Assembly: GCA_011523365.1 (NCBI GenBank)
Contig: WTGY01000143.1
Location: 1 to 59,198, forward strand
Length of the DNA stretch: 59,198 bases
From: Caldilineaceae bacterium
GTDB lineage: Bacteria > Chloroflexota > Anaerolineae > Caldilineales > Caldilineaceae
Reading direction: 5' to 3'
This document shows, one piece after another, positions 1-7,227 of this stretch. The notes under the pieces are model-generated. The model saw only the letters and a list, made by a program, of their open reading frames with translations. It did not search any database and was not told the DNA's origin. Made by a program: the position numbers and the translations under genes. Position 1 is the first letter of the stretch; the number at the start of each line of letters is the position of its first letter.

Positions 1-228
1 GCGAGGGCAGGCACAAGGCCGGCACCTACGGGGATTTGATGGGACTGGCGGGACGTGGGTTGGCTGGACACCTTCGATTAGGCACCCGTTACGAATAGAG
101 ACACCAGGTCGATGAGGCATGTTGTAGGAGAGGGGGCGTTGCGGGGGCTCCGCCCCCGCACAAGGGAGGGCCGAATAGGCCCGACCGCCCGGAACTGCAG
201 TAGTCAGTGGTCAGTGGTCAGTGGTCAG
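1..228. repeat. Composite intergenic repeat, 3' half (copy 1)
   Basis: The segment matches the 3' half of the copy at 44.28-44.6 kb: the shared stretch around TCGATGAGGCA, then a 59-bp core (132-190) with a perfect 8-bp-arm hairpin (141-148 with 152-159), then repeated TCAGTGG units (about 200-228). The hairpin loop here is TCC, while in the copies at 34061-34119 and 44515-44573 it is GGA, its reverse complement, so the palindrome is flipped. Bases 1-19 are identical to 59180-59198. No gene is seen. Confidence 0.75.
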
Positions 229-343
229 AAAAGGAGGTAACTCTGACGCGGAGTTAATCTCGAGATGGTTGGGGCTCCGCAGCGACCTGAGGCATGGGGA
301 GGTTTGCCCCCATTTTGGGATGCACCGAATCCAAGATACCGGG

Positions 344-373
344 TTGACATCGTTACCATGTATATATTATTAT
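344..373 (+). promoter_or_regulatory. Sigma70-type promoter of the aminotransferase/ABC operon
   Basis: A consensus -35 TTGACA (344-349) is followed after 18 bases by TATTAT (368-373). It points at the aminotransferase start codon at 601, leaving a leader of roughly 220 nt (374-600) in which I see no ORF or riboswitch fold that I recognise, only a short GAATATTC palindrome near 505-512. The IS1595 element now separates this promoter from the rest of its operon. Confidence 0.55.
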
Positions 374-600
374 TCAAATGACCTCACATGTCTTTGCGAT
401 GGTTTGCGCCATTTGACGAGCAACTGTCGACCCTTACGAGGAATCTTGAATCCCTGAGCTTGGCCACATCTTTCAAGACTTTCGCTTAACCTTACTCCAA
501 AATCGAATATTCTCGAATGAGATGTGATCGACGACATTTTCCCGGAACCCCAAGTCGGATGAGGCATTAGCTCCAGACAGAGAAAAAAGGGATCCACCAA

Positions 601-619
601 ATGGCAGAGCGATTGAAAG
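601..619 (+). pseudogene. 5' end of DegT-family gene cut off by IS1595 insertion
   Basis: An ATG at 601, preceded by an AAAAAGG ribosome-binding site about 10 bases upstream, starts Met-Ala-Glu-Arg-Leu-Lys and then runs into the left end of the transposon at 620. Removing 620-3411 (the element plus one copy of the 8-bp duplication) joins this frame exactly to the frame at 3412-4685, giving a 430-residue protein. This fragment is therefore the original start of the gene whose body lies beyond the element. Confidence 0.85.
612..619. repeat. 8-bp target-site duplication, left copy
   Basis: ATTGAAAG directly abuts the left terminal inverted repeat and is repeated exactly at 3404-3411 next to the right one. 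Eight base pairs is the duplication length known for the IS1595 family. Confidence 0.93.
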
Positions 620-643
620 GGGAATTATATACTTGACTCAGCA
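620..643. repeat. Left terminal inverted repeat of the IS1595 element
   Basis: 24 bases that are the exact reverse complement of 3380-3403. The -35 box of the transposase promoter (TTGACT at 633-638) lies inside it. Confidence 0.93.
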
Positions 644-661
644 AAGAGCCTGTAGTACACT
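633..661 (+). promoter_or_regulatory. Transposase promoter, -35 inside the left inverted repeat
   Basis: TTGACT (633-638) and TACACT (656-661) are separated by 17 bases and lie about 40 bases upstream of the transposase ATG at 701. A ribosome-binding site AAGGAG sits 8 bases before that ATG. Confidence 0.5.
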
Positions 662-700
662 GTAGTCAGTGGACACGAGCAGGCGCAAGGAGTCAAGAGG

Positions 701-1633
701 ATGAGCGAAAAGTACGGCGGCACAATCTCAACATTCGAGTTCTTCAACCGCTACCCGAACGAGCAGGCGGCCATTGACGACATCGAATCCCGCCGGTGGG
801 CTGACGGCGTTACTTGCCCCTGTTGCGGCGGCGATAAGACTACCCGCATGAAAAAGTCCAACTATCACCAGTGCAACGCCAAAGGTTGCCGTAAGCAGTT
901 CACTGTCCGCACTGGCACAATCTTTGAACGCTCCCACATTCCCTTGCATAAGTGGCTCTACGCCATGTACCTGCTCGAAACCGCCCGCAAGGGCATCAGT
1001 AGTATGCAGCTGTCGAAGGAACTGGGCATTACGCAGAAGTCCGCCTGGTTCCTTCTGCACCGTCTCCGTGAAGCGATGGACATTGAAGCGATCCCGTTGA
1101 AGGGCGAAGTCGAGGTAGACGAGACCTACTTTGGCGGCAAGGAGAAGAACAAACACGCCAACAAACGTCTGAACGCTGGCCGCGGGCCCGTAGGCAAGCA
1201 GGCGGTCCTGGGCATGAAGGAGCGGGATGGCAGGGTTGCCGCCAAGCCGATTGACGACACCGGATCGGCTACGATCCAGCAGGAAGTTATCGACACCGTA
1301 GAGGAGGGCGCAACACTCTACACAGACGAGCATCCCGCCTATACCGGTCTCGGCGACCGCTACGAGCATCAGTCCGTCAAGCACAGCGCCAAGCAGTACG
1401 TCTACGGCATGGCTTCCACGAACGGGATAGAGTCGGTTTGGGCGGTACTCAAGCGGGGTTACAACGGCGTGTATCACAACTGGAGCCGGAAGCATATGCG
1501 CCGGTACGTCAATGAGTTCGTGTTCAGGCTGAATGAGGGCAACGTCCGCAACCACACTATGGTGCGACTAGACCACATCATCCGCAACGCAGTTGGCAAG
1601 CGGCTGACCTATAAGGATTTGACGGCCAACTAG
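701..1633 (+). CDS. IS1595-family transposase (ISXO2-like)
   Basis: 310 residues, the normal length for the family. It has an N-terminal zinc ribbon (Cys39, Cys42, Cys58, Cys63), a helix-turn-helix-like stretch around residues 99-125, and the ISXO2-type catalytic domain with Asp140 (VDETYFGGK), Asp209 (YTDEH) and the Asn241/Glu244 motif (STNGIESVWAVLKRG). It would catalyse cut-and-paste or copy-type transposition of the surrounding element using the 24-bp ends. The ATG at 701 has an AAGGAG site. Its stop codon overlaps, on the opposite strand, the stop of the passenger gene at 1630-1851. All expected catalytic residues are present, so it is probably active. Confidence 0.95.
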   Translation: MSEKYGGTISTFEFFNRYPNEQAAIDDIESRRWADGVTCPCCGGDKTTRMKKSNYHQCNAKGCRKQFTVRTGTIFERSHIPLHKWLYAMYLLETARKGISSMQLSKELGITQKSAWFLLHRLREAMDIEAIPLKGEVEVDETYFGGKEKNKHANKRLNAGRGPVGKQAVLGMKERDGRVAAKPIDDTGSATIQQEVIDTVEEGATLYTDEHPAYTGLGDRYEHQSVKHSAKQYVYGMASTNGIESVWAVLKRGYNGVYHNWSRKHMRRYVNEFVFRLNEGNVRNHTMVRLDHIIRNAVGKRLTYKDLTAN

Positions 1634-1851
1634 GGCAGGTACTTAATCAGCGTTGCAATTATCCCTTGAACGACAGCAGCCCCGATCAGAACACGCCAAA
1701 TCAGCCACGATTTCAAGGCTTCAATCTCTGTTTTCACTTCGGCAACGTCCGCCTTTGTCGCTAAATGTGGACGTTCGGTTTGTAGTTCACGCTCTATAGC
1801 CGAAATACGCTCCGCATGTTCGACGTGTTCATGTTGAGCAATTGCAACCAT
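1630..1851 (-). CDS. Passenger gene 4: small coiled-coil protein with C-terminal membrane anchor
   Basis: 73 residues starting at the ATG at 1851, chosen because GGGGAGG lies 6 bases upstream; a start at 1866 would add five residues without a better site. The middle is a charged helix (LATKADVAEVKTEIEALK) resembling the CCDC90/DUF1640-type coiled coils often found in phage and conjugative regions. It is followed by one hydrophobic segment (WRVLIGAAVVQGIIATLI) and a short positive tail. Function unknown. It is the last gene of the four-gene minus-strand passenger group, and its stop overlaps the transposase stop. Confidence 0.7.
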   Translation of the reverse strand: MVAIAQHEHVEHAERISAIERELQTERPHLATKADVAEVKTEIEALKSWLIWRVLIGAAVVQGIIATLIKYLP

Positions 1852-1958
1852 TGTCAGCCTCCCCATATAGTCCGGCCGCCTGCCGTTCCACGAGCACTTT
1901 CAGAAAGAAGTCATCTCGGGTGAACGCAGCCTTGCGCACAGCAGGCTGGCCGGGCGTT

Positions 1959-2198
1959 CTATTCTGGCAACTCGAAAGGCACGCCGCGCTCCCCAAAGAC
2001 CCTTGTCAGGAAACTGATGATCGAATGGGTGTCTTTCTTCAGTTCGGCGCGTTCCTCCTTTGCGGCCTGCAATTCATCGAGAATGATTTCAAAGCGCTTG
2101 TCGATCAACTCCTGACGATCTGCAATTTTTTCCTCGATGCTGTCCAGCCTGTCTTCAAGCGAACGCGGTACGGTTCCTTGCGCCCTTACTGTTGCCAT
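1959..2198 (-). CDS. Passenger gene 3: small coiled-coil protein
   Basis: 79 residues, mostly charged heptad-like helix (LEDRLDSIEEKIADRQ, then DELQAAKEERAELKKD) with no membrane segment or signal. A GGAGGGAG ribosome-binding site lies just before the ATG at 2198. It lies 30 bp after passenger gene 2 and about 107 bp before passenger gene 4, in the same direction, so co-transcription is likely. The two coiled-coil passengers might pair with each other, which is inference only. No family is recognised. Confidence 0.7.
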   Translation of the reverse strand: MATVRAQGTVPRSLEDRLDSIEEKIADRQELIDKRFEIILDELQAAKEERAELKKDTHSIISFLTRVFGERGVPFELPE

Positions 2199-2228
2199 TT
2201 CTCTCCCTCCAAGATGTGATGTCTCTTC

Positions 2229-2969
2229 CTATTCGCAGGGGACGTCCTTTGCAAATTGTAATACGACTTCGTGCTTGCCGTAATCTCCCTTCTTCGTCTC
2301 CCCGGCCCTGGACCAGTCCCCATAAGGGGCGAAATCGATCCCGATGTTTGCGCCGAAACCTATCTGCTCCGGATCGCAAAAGAAGAAGTAGCCGATGGCG
2401 TCGATGCTGTCGTCTTGGGCGATTACCAGTGCGGCATGCGTTGCTGCGTAAGCGAGCATGTCTTGGGCAGTGCAGTTCGGCGGCAGATTGAATCTGACAG
2501 CGAGACGGGTGACGTTGGCATTGGACACGTCCTCGGTGTCGAAGTCGGCGATGTCCTCCCATCCGCAGGCGGTTGATAGTGTGAGGGTTGCCGTTGAGAT
2601 GGGCGTACCGGTCGGGGACGGCGTTGCTGTGGGCGGTTTGGGCGTAAAGGTGGGCAGGGGTGTCATGGTGGGTTTTGGCGTCGTCTGGGACGCCTGAGCA
2701 CTACCTGGAGTCTCACTGTCGCTGTTAGCTATCACGATCACTGCGACGATGAAGCCAATCACGATGATGTAAACCATGCTGGTGGCCGCTTTCTTTCCGC
2801 ATCCTGCTTTCTTCTTTGTTGTTGCTTCGGGTGTCGGGGTAGGCGTAGGGGTAGACGTGAAATCTGCCGTTTGCTTGCCTTTAGCCGGATTTTCGGCTCC
2901 GCAATGGGGACACGTATATGCTGTGTCCGAAACACTCTGTCCGCACTCCCAGCATTCCGTCAATGCCAT
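2229..2969 (-). CDS. Passenger gene 2: zinc-ribbon, membrane-anchored protein with Thr/Pro stalk
   Basis: 246 residues in four parts: an N-terminal zinc ribbon (CWECGQ...CPHCG, residues 6-20), a first Thr-Pro repeat and Lys-rich stretch, one transmembrane helix (about residues 65-82, MVYIIVIGFIVAVIVIA), a second long Pro/Thr stalk (about 90-130), and a C-terminal domain of about 115 residues with two Cys near its start (TACGW, PPNCT) and one at the end. The order suggests a cytoplasmic zinc ribbon and an exposed C-terminal domain. Such Thr/Pro stalks are common in Chloroflexota surface proteins. The start has GGGGGAG upstream. It is unusual as transposon cargo and its function is unknown. Confidence 0.8.
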   Translation of the reverse strand: MALTECWECGQSVSDTAYTCPHCGAENPAKGKQTADFTSTPTPTPTPEATTKKKAGCGKKAATSMVYIIVIGFIVAVIVIANSDSETPGSAQASQTTPKPTMTPLPTFTPKPPTATPSPTGTPISTATLTLSTACGWEDIADFDTEDVSNANVTRLAVRFNLPPNCTAQDMLAYAATHAALVIAQDDSIDAIGYFFFCDPEQIGFGANIGIDFAPYGDWSRAGETKKGDYGKHEVVLQFAKDVPCE

Positions 2970-3084
2970 ATCTCCCCCAGGGACTATGGAACGAAGACCG
3001 GGGTAGGCGAATACAGTGCCGGCGCGCCATTGCGCTGCTGGCCTGAGACGAAGGTGAACGTGGTAACGCCTGACGTCGCCGAGG

Positions 3085-3264
3085 CTAGAGTCGGTCCCTA
3101 TTCGGTTGTGTAGTTTTGCGCTTTGCCTTACTCAAGCGAGGATGCTTGCGTTTTGGCTTAGGCGGTGGCTGTCCGTACGCCAGCACTTTATCGATAGCCC
3201 TGTTCATGGCAGACTGATCGAAGTCCGGTGCGCTGGCGGCTTTGTGAGTGTCGTGCCCACTCAT
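3085..3264 (-). CDS. Passenger gene 1: small basic protein
   Basis: 59 residues from the ATG at 3264, chosen because GGAGGG lies 5 bases upstream; an upstream start at 3303 has no such site. The N-terminal half (DFDQSAMNRAIDKVLAYGQ) is helix-like and the C-terminal half is strongly basic (KPKRKHPRLSKAKRK), which suggests nucleic-acid binding. It is the first gene of the passenger group, about 115 bp inside the right end of the element. No family is recognised and it could be a chance ORF, but the ribosome-binding site argues for a gene. Confidence 0.55.
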   Translation of the reverse strand: MSGHDTHKAASAPDFDQSAMNRAIDKVLAYGQPPPKPKRKHPRLSKAKRKTTQPNRDRL

Positions 3265-3370
3265 GTTGTCCCTCCAGGTTGCTGTTCCCAATCGATCGAG
3301 CAAGGGCAGTGTAAACGCTCCTGACTAGATTAGCAAACCTGGATTCAGGCCATGCGCGTGGCTATGTCAT

Positions 3371-3399
3371 TTGCCGTAATGCTGAGTCAAGTATATAAT
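3371..3399 (+). promoter_or_regulatory. Outward-facing promoter at the right end of the IS1595 element
   Basis: TTGCCG (3371-3376) and a perfect TATAAT (3394-3399), 17 bases apart, point out of the element into the interrupted aminotransferase gene. The -10 box lies within the right terminal repeat. Transcription would begin near 3406, at the very start of the remaining coding sequence. This could restore expression of the operon cut off from its own promoter at 344-373. Confidence 0.5.
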
Positions 3400-3403
3400 T
3401 CCC
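3380..3403. repeat. Right terminal inverted repeat of the IS1595 element
   Basis: Exact 24-base reverse complement of 620-643, directly followed by the right copy of the 8-bp duplication at 3404-3411. Confidence 0.93.
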
Positions 3404-3411
3404 ATTGAAAG
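3404..3411. repeat. 8-bp target-site duplication, right copy
   Basis: ATTGAAAG, identical to 612-619. The reading frame TTG-AAA-GAG of the aminotransferase passes through it. Confidence 0.93.
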
Positions 3412-4685
3412 AGCTGTTGGAAGTTGGGGATGGCCACCTTGAAGAGGGGCGTGTCGACGAGGCACAGAGCAGTTTGCCAACCATGTTTCCGCGGATCGTC
3501 GGTCCGAATTGTCTCAAATATGTTGAGGAAGTCATTTCGGGGGGACTGAAGGTCAATATGACTGAACGCTTTGAGAAGGCGTTCGCGGAGAGGCTTGGCG
3601 TGAAACATTGCATCACGACGCCCGGCTGCACGTCAGCGCTCGCGACCCTGGTTTCTGCGCTTCGCTTCGTGCCGGGAGACGAAGTCATAGTCAGTCCCAT
3701 CACAGACTTTGGAACAGTTCAAGGCCTTTGCGTTGAGGGTTACATCCCGGTCTTCGCCGATACCGAGGCCGGCACGGTAAACGTAAATGCCGAGACGATT
3801 GAAGAGTGCATTACGGACCGGACGCGAGCAGTTCTGGTCGTACACAAGACTGGACTGGTTTGCGATATGGATCCGATCAACGAGTTGGCACAGAAGCACA
3901 ACCTCTTTGTCTATGAGGACGCATGCCAGGCGGCGTTCAGTGAATACAAGGGCAGGCTGGTGGGCACACTGGCAGACGCGGCTGCATTTTCATTCGACCC
4001 TGAGAAGACGATGGGGTCAGACATTGGGGGTTGTGTCGTCACGGACAGTGATGAGCTGGCGTCGCGAATGCGCTTCCTGGCTCATGATCGCGGGGCCGAG
4101 TGGATTCCCGGGTTCGGACGCTATCACCATGAAATGGGCTTCTCATACCGCATGCCTGAGTGTACAGCTGCGATTTGTCTGGGCCAGCTTGAGGTCATCG
4201 GTGAGCAGGCTGCCCACCGGGACCGTATCGCAAGGATTTTGTGGCCTCTTTTGGAAGAGATACCCGGCATCACCCCGCTGCCCATCCCGGAGAATGTGAC
4301 TTTGTTTTCCTGCTGGATGGTCGGCTTTCACATGGACCCGCGGCATTTTCAGTGCACAGCGGAGGCGTTCTCTCAACAGTTGGCGGACGCCGGTATCCCA
4401 GGCGCCGGTACTGCCAGGTATTACCTGATGCCTGAGGCCCTTGCTTTCCTGCAGAAGCGAGCGGAAAGCAAGTCTCATCAGTTCGCGATGCCGCCGGCCT
4501 CGCGCAGCTACCATTACAGTGCCGACAGTTGCCCTAATGCGAAGGCGTATCTTAAGAACTTTATCCGCTGGGCGTCTATCGGCGAGAAATACAGGCCGGA
4601 ACATTGCGAAATGATCGCGGATATTGTGCGGGCGGTTGCGGACCGCAATCGCAGTTCGGAGCGTATTGAGCAAAGAGGGAGGTGA
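3405..4685 (+). CDS. DegT/DnrJ/EryC1-type PLP aminotransferase, 5' end removed by IS insertion
   Basis: The frame covers 426 residues of a PLP-dependent fold-type I enzyme that transfers amino groups to keto-sugars or related compounds. Visible are the Asp that contacts the PLP ring nitrogen (YEDACQA, Asp172) and the Schiff-base Lys (FDPEKTMGSD, Lys201). The original start was ATG 601. Now only TTG 3405 or ATG 3483 is available, neither with a clear ribosome-binding site. ATG 3483 would leave 400 residues and keep the whole PLP core, so a working product is possible. It leads an operon with a sugar ABC transporter and a second DegT-type protein (8114-9364). Substrate unknown. Confidence 0.85.
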   Translation: MKELLEVGDGHLEEGRVDEAQSSLPTMFPRIVGPNCLKYVEEVISGGLKVNMTERFEKAFAERLGVKHCITTPGCTSALATLVSALRFVPGDEVIVSPITDFGTVQGLCVEGYIPVFADTEAGTVNVNAETIEECITDRTRAVLVVHKTGLVCDMDPINELAQKHNLFVYEDACQAAFSEYKGRLVGTLADAAAFSFDPEKTMGSDIGGCVVTDSDELASRMRFLAHDRGAEWIPGFGRYHHEMGFSYRMPECTAAICLGQLEVIGEQAAHRDRIARILWPLLEEIPGITPLPIPENVTLFSCWMVGFHMDPRHFQCTAEAFSQQLADAGIPGAGTARYYLMPEALAFLQKRAESKSHQFAMPPASRSYHYSADSCPNAKAYLKNFIRWASIGEKYRPEHCEMIADIVRAVADRNRSSERIEQRGR

Positions 4686-4772
4686 GGCAAAGGGTAAGGT
4701 CTTCGACGATGTGCGTGAGGAAACAGTACCGACCTACATTTGCATCAAGTCTGAGACAGTAAAGGAGGAACC

Positions 4773-6131
4773 ATGCGTCAGACAAGACAGTTTAACCGCC
4801 GAGATTTCTTACGTCTATCTGCGGCCACGGTTGCGGGTGCTTCGGCAGTGGCCTGTGTGCCGGCCGCTCCGGCGACGGACGAAGGGGAAGCCGCGCCAGC
4901 CGCTGAGATGGTGGAACTGGTGTACTGGTACGACAACTCGTACCCCGAAGCGACGATGACTCAGGCTGGGGAGGAGTTCAACGAGTCGCAAACGAATATT
5001 TCGATTGAGATGGTACCGTTGCCGTATGGTGAAGCGATTCAGAAGGTCTATGTTGCGCTGGCAGGCGGTGAGGCACCCTTTGATCTTACCTTTAACCATC
5101 CTATGCAGCGGGCAACCTATGCTGTGCGCGGTGTATTGGTCCCCTTGAACGACTATATCGAAGCGGACCCTCGAGTTAACGTGGACAACTTCTACCCCGG
5201 CCTGGTGGAGAACCTCTCCTGGCAGGGGCAAGTATACGCCATCGCCGACGGCGCGCATCCTATGTTTGTCATGTATAACCCCAGGCTGATGGAGGAGGCG
5301 GGTCTCCAGGATCCCTGGGAGGTCTATCAGGAAGGCGGATGGACGCTGGAAAAATGGGAACGGGAGTACGCCGGCGCGCTGTCTGTGGGCGAGGGAGCCG
5401 AAAAGCAGTGGGGCCGCACACCCATGTCCCGAACGATCCGACTTGAAAATCTGTGGATCTGGGGCTTTGGCGGCGACGTATGGAACGAGGACAATACGGC
5501 GACCGTGATCAACGAGGCCGAGGCGATCGAGGCGTGGAACTGGATGGCCGATACGACAAAGATGGGCTTCACGCCGACTCCGGCAGAAGCGGAGGAGTTC
5601 CGCGGCGGCGCCGAAATGATGAACACTGAGCGGGTGGCGATGGGTTTCTACCACCGGGAGATTCTTCCCTATTTGCGTGAGGATCTCGTCTTGGGCCAGG
5701 TGCCGCTGCCTGAGATGCCAAATGGACCGACGATTACCCGTAATCCCCCCGAGGGGCCGGGCATCTATACCGGCAGCGAGCATCCCGACGAGGCGTGGGA
5801 GTACGTCGCATTCAACACCAATAGAGGGCACGAACTGCTTATTATAGCCCACTATGGCGACCCCACTTCACCGGAGGTGGCAGAGTCCGACCTGTGGTTG
5901 AAGCAGGGTTTGAAGGATTGGGAAACACCTGAGGTGATCGATATTGCAGCTGCACAGGTCACCCGCGTCATCCTTCACATCCCCGGCATCCGCGAGATGG
6001 ACGCGCTCATCCAAGGCGCCTGGGATGAAATCCTTCTGGACCGGAAGACGGCGCAGGAGGCGATGGATGAGGTGAAGCCGGACGTCGACCAACTCATTGC
6101 GGAGTATCGAGAAGAGTACGGAGATTTCTAG
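4773..6131 (+). CDS. Sugar ABC transporter solute-binding lipoprotein (family 1)
   Basis: 452 residues. The N terminus is a twin-arginine signal (NRRDFLRLSAA) ending in a lipobox with Cys (AVACVPAAP), then an Ala/Glu-rich linker, so it is exported folded and lipid-anchored outside the membrane. The mature part resembles extracellular solute-binding family 1 (MalE/UgpB type; LVYWYDNSYPEATM, then an AGEEFNESQ helix). AAAGGAGGA lies just before the ATG. It captures an unknown sugar for the two permeases downstream (6322-8072). No ATPase gene is in this operon. A stem-loop follows at 6216-6261. Confidence 0.93.
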   Translation: MRQTRQFNRRDFLRLSAATVAGASAVACVPAAPATDEGEAAPAAEMVELVYWYDNSYPEATMTQAGEEFNESQTNISIEMVPLPYGEAIQKVYVALAGGEAPFDLTFNHPMQRATYAVRGVLVPLNDYIEADPRVNVDNFYPGLVENLSWQGQVYAIADGAHPMFVMYNPRLMEEAGLQDPWEVYQEGGWTLEKWEREYAGALSVGEGAEKQWGRTPMSRTIRLENLWIWGFGGDVWNEDNTATVINEAEAIEAWNWMADTTKMGFTPTPAEAEEFRGGAEMMNTERVAMGFYHREILPYLREDLVLGQVPLPEMPNGPTITRNPPEGPGIYTGSEHPDEAWEYVAFNTNRGHELLIIAHYGDPTSPEVAESDLWLKQGLKDWETPEVIDIAAAQVTRVILHIPGIREMDALIQGAWDEILLDRKTAQEAMDEVKPDVDQLIAEYREEYGDF

Positions 6132-6215
6132 TGCTTGCGACTCCGGCCCTGGCCAGCGGCCAAGCTGGAAAACCGTCCCGGAAAGGATATTGTCGCAGGT
6201 ACCAGGTTTGAAACA

Positions 6216-6261
6216 GGAGTGACGTCAGCGAAATGGCAGCGCGCTCGTCTGATGTCACTCC
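6216..6261 (+). promoter_or_regulatory. Stem-loop between binding-protein and permease genes
   Basis: Arms 6216-6228 and 6249-6261 pair over 13 bp with one G-U wobble and a 20-nt loop. It lies 84 nt after the stop of the binding-protein gene and 60 nt before the permease start, with no T-run. By analogy with malE-malF type junctions it probably stabilises the upstream mRNA or causes partial termination. Confidence 0.5.
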
Positions 6262-6321
6262 GCCCTCTGACTGCAAATATTCAGATGTGGGATAATCGAA
6301 AACAGGAGCACAAGTTCTGAC

Positions 6322-7227
6322 ATGGAAAAGGTACGGTCCATGTTGGGTACACGCACACAGCTGCGACGCGACGTTCTCGGGTACATGTTTATTGCGCCGT
6401 GGCTGGTCGGCTTCATCGTCTTTACCGCCGGTCCGATGGTGGGCTTAGTCTATCTCGCCTTTACGCGCTATCCCGTCCTATCGCCTCCCACTTTCAACGG
6501 GCTGGACAACCTCGACAGGATGCTGGGTGACAGATTCTTCACAATTTCCCTGTGGAATACAGCCTACTTCACCTTTTTGGGCGTGCCGGCGCAGGTTGTA
6601 TGGGCGCTGATGCTTGCGCTGTTGCTCAACATGCGCGTGCATGGCGTGAATCTCTTTCGAACTCTATATTATCTGCCTACCATCATCCCCGGTGTGGCCA
6701 GTGTGTTCCTTTGGATGTATATATTCAATCCCGACTATGGTCTGGCCAACTACATCTTGTCGTTTTTTGGGATTCCGGGTCAGGCGTGGCTCTGGGATCC
6801 TGAGCTGTCCAAGCCTTCTCTGATTATCATGGAGCTGTGGCGGGTGGGAACGATGATGGTTGTGTTTCTGGCCGGGCTGCAGGGCGTGCCGCAGTCGCTT
6901 TACGATGCGGCCGCGATAGATGGGGCCGGCAGGATTGCGCAATTCAGACACATCACGGTGCCGATGATTACGCCGCTCATTTTCTTCAACCTGGTGGTGG
7001 GTATCATCAGCTCTTTCCAGATTTTCACCGCTGCTTACATCGCCACGCAGGGCGGCCCGGTTCACACAACGCTTTTCTACGTGCTCTTTGTGTATCGACA
7101 TGCGTTCGAGAACCTGCGGATGGGCTATGCCTCCCTACTGGCGTGGGTATTGTTTTTCATCATCTTGGTCTTTACGCTCGTTCAGTTCAGGATGGCGCGG
7201 ATATGGGTGTTCTACGAGGTGGAATGA
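6322..7227 (+). CDS. Sugar ABC transporter permease (MalF/UgpA type)
   Basis: 301 residues with six predicted membrane helices, starting MEKVRSMLGTRTQLRRD. The EAA loop that docks on the ATPase is present as DAAAIDGAGRIAQFRHITVP. It forms the membrane channel with the MalG-type partner encoded next; the stop codon overlaps the partner's ATG (ATGA at 7224-7227), a sign of translational coupling. The substrate is delivered by the lipoprotein at 4773-6131. No ATPase is encoded nearby. Confidence 0.93.
   Translation: MEKVRSMLGTRTQLRRDVLGYMFIAPWLVGFIVFTAGPMVGLVYLAFTRYPVLSPPTFNGLDNLDRMLGDRFFTISLWNTAYFTFLGVPAQVVWALMLALLLNMRVHGVNLFRTLYYLPTIIPGVASVFLWMYIFNPDYGLANYILSFFGIPGQAWLWDPELSKPSLIIMELWRVGTMMVVFLAGLQGVPQSLYDAAAIDGAGRIAQFRHITVPMITPLIFFNLVVGIISSFQIFTAAYIATQGGPVHTTLFYVLFVYRHAFENLRMGYASLLAWVLFFIILVFTLVQFRMARIWVFYEVE

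Larger units (their letters stand above)
620..3403 (+). mobile_element. IS1595-family element with passenger genes
   Basis: A complete, apparently recent element of 2784 bp. It is bounded by perfect 24-bp inverted repeats (620-643 and 3380-3403) and flanked by an exact 8-bp duplication. It holds a 310-residue IS1595/ISXO2-type transposase on the plus strand and four small genes on the minus strand (3264 down to 1630), converging on the transposase. Some IS1595-family members are known to carry passenger genes; I do not recognise this cargo set. The insertion is inside a DegT-family aminotransferase gene. Intact ends and open frames suggest the element may still be mobile. Confidence 0.93.

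Noticed and set aside
728..1555. Long open frame on the minus strand opposite the transposase
   Set aside because: It mirrors the codon structure of the transposase gene, has no ribosome-binding site or known domain, and the plus-strand protein is unmistakable.
6837..7223. Upstream extension of the MalG-type permease frame
   Set aside because: It overlaps the MalF-type permease gene in another frame. The ATG at 7224 with stop-start overlap is the natural start.
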